Assembly (NCBI GenBank): GCA_938039915.1
Contig: CALHUA010000065.1
Location: 1-34,749, forward strand
Origin: an uncultured Anderseniella sp.
Lineage (GTDB): Bacteria; Pseudomonadota; Alphaproteobacteria; Rhizobiales; Aestuariivirgaceae
Length of the DNA: 34,749 nt
Reading direction: 5' to 3'
The notes under the pieces are model-generated. The model did no database searches. It was given only the letters and a program-made list of their open reading frames with translations, and was not told the origin of the DNA. Made by a program: the position numbers and the translations under genes. Positions within the stretch are counted from its first letter, which is position 1, and the number at the start of each line of letters is the position of its first letter. Shown one piece after another: positions 30,377-34,749 of this stretch.

Positions 30377-31285
30377 ATGCTGCATCATGTGGCAGAGTTT
30401 ATGGCGCGGCGGGTATGGTACGCTTGGGTGCTGCGCGTGGCGATCTGTTCCGCCGGCACGCTGCTGATTGGCCCTCTGTCGGCTGCTGCACTGTTCTTGT
30501 TTTTCCCGACCAATGATCCGGAAGCCATGCGGCAGATGCAGGCATGGCTGATCGTTGCCATTGTTTTCAGTTCCCTCGCCGCCATGGTGCTCACCTACTA
30601 CTTCGTGCGCCTGTGTTTTCGTTATCTGGACCGGCGTGATCCGAGCGAACTTCGCATGGATATCAATGCCCGCATGCCTGTGATGCTGCTGTCGGGATGT
30701 ATCGTGTCAGGCAACGTCCTGGCGATCATATTCCTGTTCCAGTTGGCCGTCGGCTGGATCGAGGTGAAATCCATATCCGATCCGTTTAACTCCGTGTTTC
30801 TGCTATCTGCGTTTACCAGCCTGGTCCAGTTTGCAAGCATCGGATTTGCTGAGGAAGTGCGCTATCGCGCTTATGGATATGCATCGGGAGAAGGATCGGT
30901 GCCGTTGCCCGTTCTGGTCATTGCAAACGCCGTCATCTACGCGCTTCTGCATGCCCAGTATAACCAGTTTGGCATCGTTGCATTGGTCAACCTGATGGTC
31001 ATTGCAGGCTTCTACATCGCCGCCCTGCATTTTTTCAACTCGATCTGGTTTGGTGTGGGCTTTCATTTCGCCTGGGATTTCACCCAGGTTTCGGTATTCG
31101 GTCTGGCCTTTTCCGGCACCGGCAATACCAGTTTGATCGTGATCGAACAAAGCGGCCCGCCCATGCTGGTGGGAGGGACAGCCCTTATCGAAGCCGGACT
31201 GGTGTATTTCGTGGTGTTCGCCGCCGCCACCTCGCTCATCGCCTATCTGCTCAGGCAAAGATCTGCTGGCCTGACCCCTGTTTGA
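30377..31285 (+). CDS. CPBP-family intramembrane metalloprotease
   Basis: A 302-residue membrane protein with about eight helices. The CPBP (CAAX protease/Abi) motifs are present: EExxxR as Glu159-Glu160-Val-Arg-Tyr-Arg164, the second-motif His192 (YALLHAQYNQFG) and the third motif His230 with Asp234 (GFHFAWDF), where many members have Asn. The family includes Rce1-type CAAX proteases and bacteriocin self-immunity proteins; the substrate here is unknown. The ATG at 30377 has only a distant GGGAG; an ATG at 30401 is an alternative. It lies alone between a terminator and the channel gene 76 bp downstream. Confidence 0.88.
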   Translation: MLHHVAEFMARRVWYAWVLRVAICSAGTLLIGPLSAAALFLFFPTNDPEAMRQMQAWLIVAIVFSSLAAMVLTYYFVRLCFRYLDRRDPSELRMDINARMPVMLLSGCIVSGNVLAIIFLFQLAVGWIEVKSISDPFNSVFLLSAFTSLVQFASIGFAEEVRYRAYGYASGEGSVPLPVLVIANAVIYALLHAQYNQFGIVALVNLMVIAGFYIAALHFFNSIWFGVGFHFAWDFTQVSVFGLAFSGTGNTSLIVIEQSGPPMLVGGTALIEAGLVYFVVFAAATSLIAYLLRQRSAGLTPV

Positions 31286-31361
31286 CCGTGTTATCCAGGG
31301 ACTTGTAAACTTCCCTGATTTACTGCTTAGCTTCCCAAGCCATTGATACAAGAGGATAACC

Positions 31362-31790
31362 ATGTCGGGTCAGATGATCTGGGGAACAGTGATGCTGGGC
31401 ATCTGCCTGCTGCTGCATGTCGGCTTCCTGATTGTCGACATACGACTGTTGAAATGGCTCAACGGGAAACTGTGGGCGTCAGGGCAGTTCTGGTCTACGA
31501 CAGTGTTACTGAGCGCAGCGCTCATCCTCATCGTATTTTCCCATTCGGTTCAGGTGTGGCTGTGGGCAATGTCGTTCATTGCGTTCGGCGCCTTCGCTGA
31601 TCCCGGGCCAGCAGTGTATTTCGCACTTGTTACCTATACGACGCTGGGTTACGGCGACCTGGTTCTGGCCGAGAACATCCGCCTTTACGGTGCGCTCGCA
31701 TCGGTTACCGGTGTATTGGGTTTCGGTCTCAGCACTGCCTTCCTGGTCGCAGTGTTCGCCAAATTGCTGCCCAATCATCTCGCCGACTAG
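31362..31790 (+). CDS. small ion-channel protein with potassium selectivity filter
   Basis: A 142-residue protein with about four hydrophobic helices. The pore loop contains the potassium filter TTLGYGD (93-99), preceded by the pore helix YFALVTY and followed by the inner helix (LASVTGVLGFGLSTAFLVAV) with a hinge-like Gly. It matches the Ion_trans_2 family, so it would form a tetrameric potassium-selective pore. No cytoplasmic RCK/TrkA-N domain is present, so gating is unknown. GAGGAT lies 6 nt before the ATG. The extra two N-terminal helices are longer than in KcsA-type channels. Confidence 0.85.
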   Translation: MSGQMIWGTVMLGICLLLHVGFLIVDIRLLKWLNGKLWASGQFWSTTVLLSAALILIVFSHSVQVWLWAMSFIAFGAFADPGPAVYFALVTYTTLGYGDLVLAENIRLYGALASVTGVLGFGLSTAFLVAVFAKLLPNHLAD

Positions 31791-31794
31791 ACCC

Positions 31795-31826
31795 TTCACG
31801 CTCAAACAGAAGCGTTTGAGGGTGAA
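31795..31826 (+). terminator. hairpin after the channel gene
   Basis: TTCACGCTCAAAC (31795-31807) pairs with GTTTGAGGGTGAA (31814-31826) with one mismatch around a 6-nt loop, starting 4 nt after the stop codon. There is no T tract, so termination is uncertain. Confidence 0.5.
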
Positions 31827-31994
31827 GAACTCTGGATGCTCCTTGTACATATCTCGAAAACGTCATATTTTCCATTCACAGCAGTTTGCAAGGCGGTAAA
31901 CCGCACCAGTGCTGTTTCCGTACTGAAAGCAAGCCTGCACACCTGCACGATCTGCCGCTCAAGACCGGATGTCTGACCCCGTAAGGAATGTAAT

Positions 31995-33152
31995 ATGCCA
32001 ACAGGTAAATTATCGCTGCCTGCCGCTGTAATGTTTGCCGGCGCATTGCTTCTGAGCGCTTGCGAGGAAGCTCCGAAGCCCGAGAGTTCGCCACCACCGG
32101 CCCCCAAGATCAGTGTCGCCAAGCCGGTCGTCAAAAAAATAGTCGAAACCGATGTTTTCACGGGCCGGTTTGAAGCAAAGGAAGATGTCGAGCTTCGTGC
32201 CCGTGTCGCAGGCTACCTGCAGGAAATTCATTTCAAGGATGGTGAACTGGTCGAGGCCGGCGATTTGCTGTTCACCATCGACCAGAAGCAGTTCCAGGCA
32301 GAACTGGAAAATGCCCAGTCCAGCGTTGAGGTCGCACAGAGCCGGCTTGACCTGACCAAGGAAGAATTTGAGCGCGGACAGAAGCTGCGCACCTCCGGCA
32401 CGATTGCCGCGTCGGCCCAGGACCAGCGCCGCCAGGAATTCCTGGCTGCACAGGCAGAGCTTGCAGGCGCCTCGGCCCGGCTCCGCACCGCCCAGCTGAA
32501 CCTTGGCTACACAAAAATCTATTCACCCGTAAAGGGGCGCATCGGCCGCAACCTGATATCAGTCGGCAACCTGGTTCAGGCAAACTCCACCGTTCTGGCG
32601 TCAATCGTGTCGCTGGATCCGATCTACTTCTATTTCGACGTCGATGAGCGCTCCTATCTCGCCTATTCCAGACTGAGCCGCAACGGCACCCGGCCATCGG
32701 GCCGGTTGACGCCCTATGAAGTGAAGATACAGCTCACCGACGAGGACGAACCGAAGCACACCGGCAATCTGGATTTCGTGAACAACCGCATCGACAACGC
32801 CACCGGTACCATGCGCGGACGTGCGGTTGTTGCCAACACCGACCTGTTCCTGCAGCCCGGCCTGTTCGGGCGCATCTCGATCCCCGGTTCCAACGAATAT
32901 GAAGGCGTGCTGATACCGGATCAGGCGGTCGGAACGGATCAGAACAGGCGGATTGTCTTTGTCGTCGGCGAAAACAATGTGCTGACCCCTACCGTCATCA
33001 GGCCCGGCCCGCGCATCGACGGATACCGCCTGGTTCGCACCGGCCTCAAGGGCGATGAAACAATCGTGGTCAACGGTCTTGCCAGGGTTCGTCCAGGCAT
33101 GACCATCGATCCGCAAGTACAGGAACTTCCCCCTGTTGCGGCCGGGGATTAG
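31995..33152 (+). CDS. RND efflux periplasmic adaptor lipoprotein (membrane fusion protein)
   Basis: A 385-residue adaptor of the AcrA/MexA class. A lipoprotein signal ends in LLLSACEEAP with Cys23 as lipidation site. The lipoyl/biotinyl half-motifs (RVAGYLQEIHFKDGELVEAG and YTKIYSPVKGRIGRNLISVG) flank a helical hairpin (QFQAELENAQSSVEVAQSRL). Beta-barrel and membrane-proximal domains follow (GTMRGRAVVANTDLFLQPGL). It links the inner-membrane pump encoded 6 nt downstream to an outer-membrane TolC-type channel that is not in the window. No TetR-type repressor gene is adjacent; the 204 bp upstream must hold the promoter. The exported compounds cannot be predicted. Confidence 0.95.
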   Translation: MPTGKLSLPAAVMFAGALLLSACEEAPKPESSPPPAPKISVAKPVVKKIVETDVFTGRFEAKEDVELRARVAGYLQEIHFKDGELVEAGDLLFTIDQKQFQAELENAQSSVEVAQSRLDLTKEEFERGQKLRTSGTIAASAQDQRRQEFLAAQAELAGASARLRTAQLNLGYTKIYSPVKGRIGRNLISVGNLVQANSTVLASIVSLDPIYFYFDVDERSYLAYSRLSRNGTRPSGRLTPYEVKIQLTDEDEPKHTGNLDFVNNRIDNATGTMRGRAVVANTDLFLQPGLFGRISIPGSNEYEGVLIPDQAVGTDQNRRIVFVVGENNVLTPTVIRPGPRIDGYRLVRTGLKGDETIVVNGLARVRPGMTIDPQVQELPPVAAGD

Positions 33153-33158
33153 GCCGAC

Positions 33159-34749
33159 ATGCGCTTTGCCCACTTTTTCATCGACCGGCCGATATTCGCC
33201 AGCGTGATCTCGATTCTGATCGTGCTCATGGGCGCCATTTCCTACTTCCAGCTGCCGGTCGGCCAGTACCCCACCATCGCACCACCGACCATTGTGGTAA
33301 CGGCAAATTATTCCGGCGCGGATGCCGAGACGGTTGCGGAGACCGTGGCGGCACCGATCGAGGAAGAGATCAACGGCATTGAAAACATGCTGTACATGTC
33401 GTCCAACTCGACCAGCGCCGGCACCATGGCGCTGACCATCACCTTCAAGAGCGGCACCGATCTGGATGATGCCCAGGTTCTGGTGCAGAACCGGGTCGCG
33501 ATTGCCGAACCCCGCCTGCCCGAGGAAGTCCGCCGCGTCGGCATTACAACCCGCAAAAGCTCACCGAACCTGATGATGGTCGTGCACATGCTGTCACCCG
33601 ACGACAGCCTGGATCAGCTTTATGTCTCCAACTATGCCCGCAACAATGTACGCGATGTCCTGGTGCGGCTTGACGGTGTTGGCGACCTGACGATTTTCGG
33701 CGAGCGCGAATACTCACTGCGTGTCTGGGTCGACCCTGAAAAACTTGCCTCCTACAGCATGACGGCGGCAGATCTGCTGGCCTCGCTTAGAGAGCAGAAT
33801 GTCCAGGTGTCCGGCGGTGCAATCGGTGCCGAACCGGCGCCAGGCGACACCGATGTGACCTACACGGTAACGACGCAAGGCCGGTTTTCCACCGTACGGC
33901 AATTCCGCAATGTCATCGTCAAGGCGGGCGATAACGGCCGCCTGATCCGGCTGCAGGACGTGGCACGGGTGGAGATCGGTGCCAAGAGTTACACGACCAA
34001 TTCATATCTCAACGGCAAGTCGGCGGTTGCGCTTGCGATTTTCCAGCGTCCGGGCACCAATGCGCTGCAAAGTGCGGATGAAATCATTGCTGCCATGGAG
34101 CAGTTGAAGCCGTCGTTTCCACCGGGCATCGAATATCAGATCGTCTACAACCCGACCGAGTTCATCTCGGAATCCGTAAACGAAGTCTACAAGACATTGT
34201 TTGAGGCGATCCTGCTGGTCGTACTGGTTGTCATCGTGTTCCTGCAGTCCTGGCGCACTGCGATCATTCCGATCGTGGCCATCCCGGTGTCCCTGATCGG
34301 TACTTTCATGGTGATGTCCCTGCTGGGTTTTTCACTCAATACACTGACCCTGTTCGGCCTGGTGCTTGCCATCGGTATCGTGGTGGATGACGCCATCGTG
34401 GTCGTGGAAAATGTTGAGCGCAATATCGCCAACGGCATGTCGCCCAGGGAAGCATCGCACCGGACCATGGATGAGGTGGGTTCTGCCGTCATTGCCATCT
34501 CTCTGGTCCTGGTGGCCGTGTTTATCCCGACCGCCTTCGTGCCGGGTATCTCCGGCGCTTTTTACAAGCAGTTCGCCATTACCATTGCCACGTCCACCGT
34601 CATTTCCGCCATTAACTCGCTGACCCTGTCACCGGCGCTGGCGGCATTGTTGCTGAAGCCCCACGATGCGCCAAAGTCCCGTTCCATGCTGGCCAGGGCA
34701 GGCGCCTGGGCAGCCGACAAGTTCAATTCCGGTTTTGACAGGACGAGCA
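33159..34749 (+). CDS. RND efflux pump (HAE-1/AcrB type), 3' part outside window
   Basis: The ATG at 33159 follows the adaptor stop by 6 nt; the frame is open to the window end, giving the first 530 residues of about 1040. It begins MRFAHFFIDRPIFASVISIL, as AcrB-type pumps do, and then shows LPVGQYPTIAPPTIVVTANY. The proton-relay aspartates are present in helix 4 as Asp410-Asp411 (GIVVDDAIVVVENVER), equivalent to AcrB 407 and 408. The Pro-rich loop VFIPTAFVPGISGAFYKQFA is also intact. It is a proton-driven multidrug or hydrophobic-compound exporter working with the adaptor. The assignment is secure; the substrate is unknown. Confidence 0.96.
   Translation, partial: MRFAHFFIDRPIFASVISILIVLMGAISYFQLPVGQYPTIAPPTIVVTANYSGADAETVAETVAAPIEEEINGIENMLYMSSNSTSAGTMALTITFKSGTDLDDAQVLVQNRVAIAEPRLPEEVRRVGITTRKSSPNLMMVVHMLSPDDSLDQLYVSNYARNNVRDVLVRLDGVGDLTIFGEREYSLRVWVDPEKLASYSMTAADLLASLREQNVQVSGGAIGAEPAPGDTDVTYTVTTQGRFSTVRQFRNVIVKAGDNGRLIRLQDVARVEIGAKSYTTNSYLNGKSAVALAIFQRPGTNALQSADEIIAAMEQLKPSFPPGIEYQIVYNPTEFISESVNEVYKTLFEAILLVVLVVIVFLQSWRTAIIPIVAIPVSLIGTFMVMSLLGFSLNTLTLFGLVLAIGIVVDDAIVVVENVERNIANGMSPREASHRTMDEVGSAVIAISLVLVAVFIPTAFVPGISGAFYKQFAITIATSTVISAINSLTLSPALAALLLKPHDAPKSRSMLARAGAWAADKFNSGFDRTS

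Noticed and set aside
1-34749. CRISPR arrays, tRNA/rRNA genes, insertion sequences, phage genes, attachment sites
   Set aside because: No regularly spaced repeats, cloverleaf-like sequences with a TTCGAAT-type arm, transposase or integrase frames, or target-site duplications were seen by eye.

Overview
The window is about 34.7 kb of roughly 55-60% GC bacterial chromosome, most likely from an alphaproteobacterium of the Rhizobiales/Hyphomicrobiales type. This rests on recognised families: a PaaI-type thioesterase directly before rplM-rpsI, an ECF sigma/anti-sigma pair with an S8 protease, PilZ, HupE/UreJ, a PhoQ-like two-component pair with a PepSY protein, and an AcrB-type RND pump. No tRNA, rRNA, CRISPR array, IS element or phage gene was seen.

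Layout. (1) 1-3550: a coupled minus-strand operon (secreted hypothetical, enoyl-CoA hydratase homologue lacking its catalytic glutamates, VOC protein), divergent from a hotdog thioesterase and the rplM-rpsI operon, which has a structured 5' leader and an intrinsic terminator. (2) 3620-12830: an ECF-sigma locus. The sigma factor, anti-sigma factor, S8 protease and FAD monooxygenase are joined by successive ATGA overlaps, and a small ORF precedes the sigma gene. Divergent from them is a 1153-residue secreted protein with a propeller-like N-terminus, three DUF11-like repeats and a Cys/Lys/Arg-rich tail. (3) 13044-16606: an outer-membrane beta-barrel protein, an XRE regulator with repeated upstream motifs, a DUF2061 membrane protein and a PilZ protein.

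(4) 16997-22050 is the most striking part: a compact RiPP-like cluster. A SARP-like BTAD/TPR regulator is followed by a 62-residue candidate precursor peptide ending in Cys-Thr-Gly-Cys, then a YcaO enzyme and a TfuA-like partner with overlapping ends, then a MerR regulator. Just upstream of the precursor is a heptamer direct repeat with 11-bp periodicity, placed 9 bp before a plausible -10 element. That is the layout of binding sites of SARP regulators. Two strong hairpins separate the precursor from the enzymes. No transporter, dehydrogenase or separate leader-recognition protein is visible.

(5) 22134-25880: a copper-handling locus. HupE/UreJ and a transmembrane anchor protein are divergent from DUF2946, a PCu(A)C chaperone carrying a YcnI-like N-terminus, and SCO1/SenC. 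(6) 26173-30275: small proteins, a PhoQ-like histidine kinase with its response regulator, a PepSY-like protein and a small secreted basic protein, with direct repeats typical of OmpR-family sites between the last two. (7) 30377-34749: a CPBP membrane protease, a two-helix potassium-channel-like protein, and an RND efflux adaptor plus pump, the pump running off the window end.
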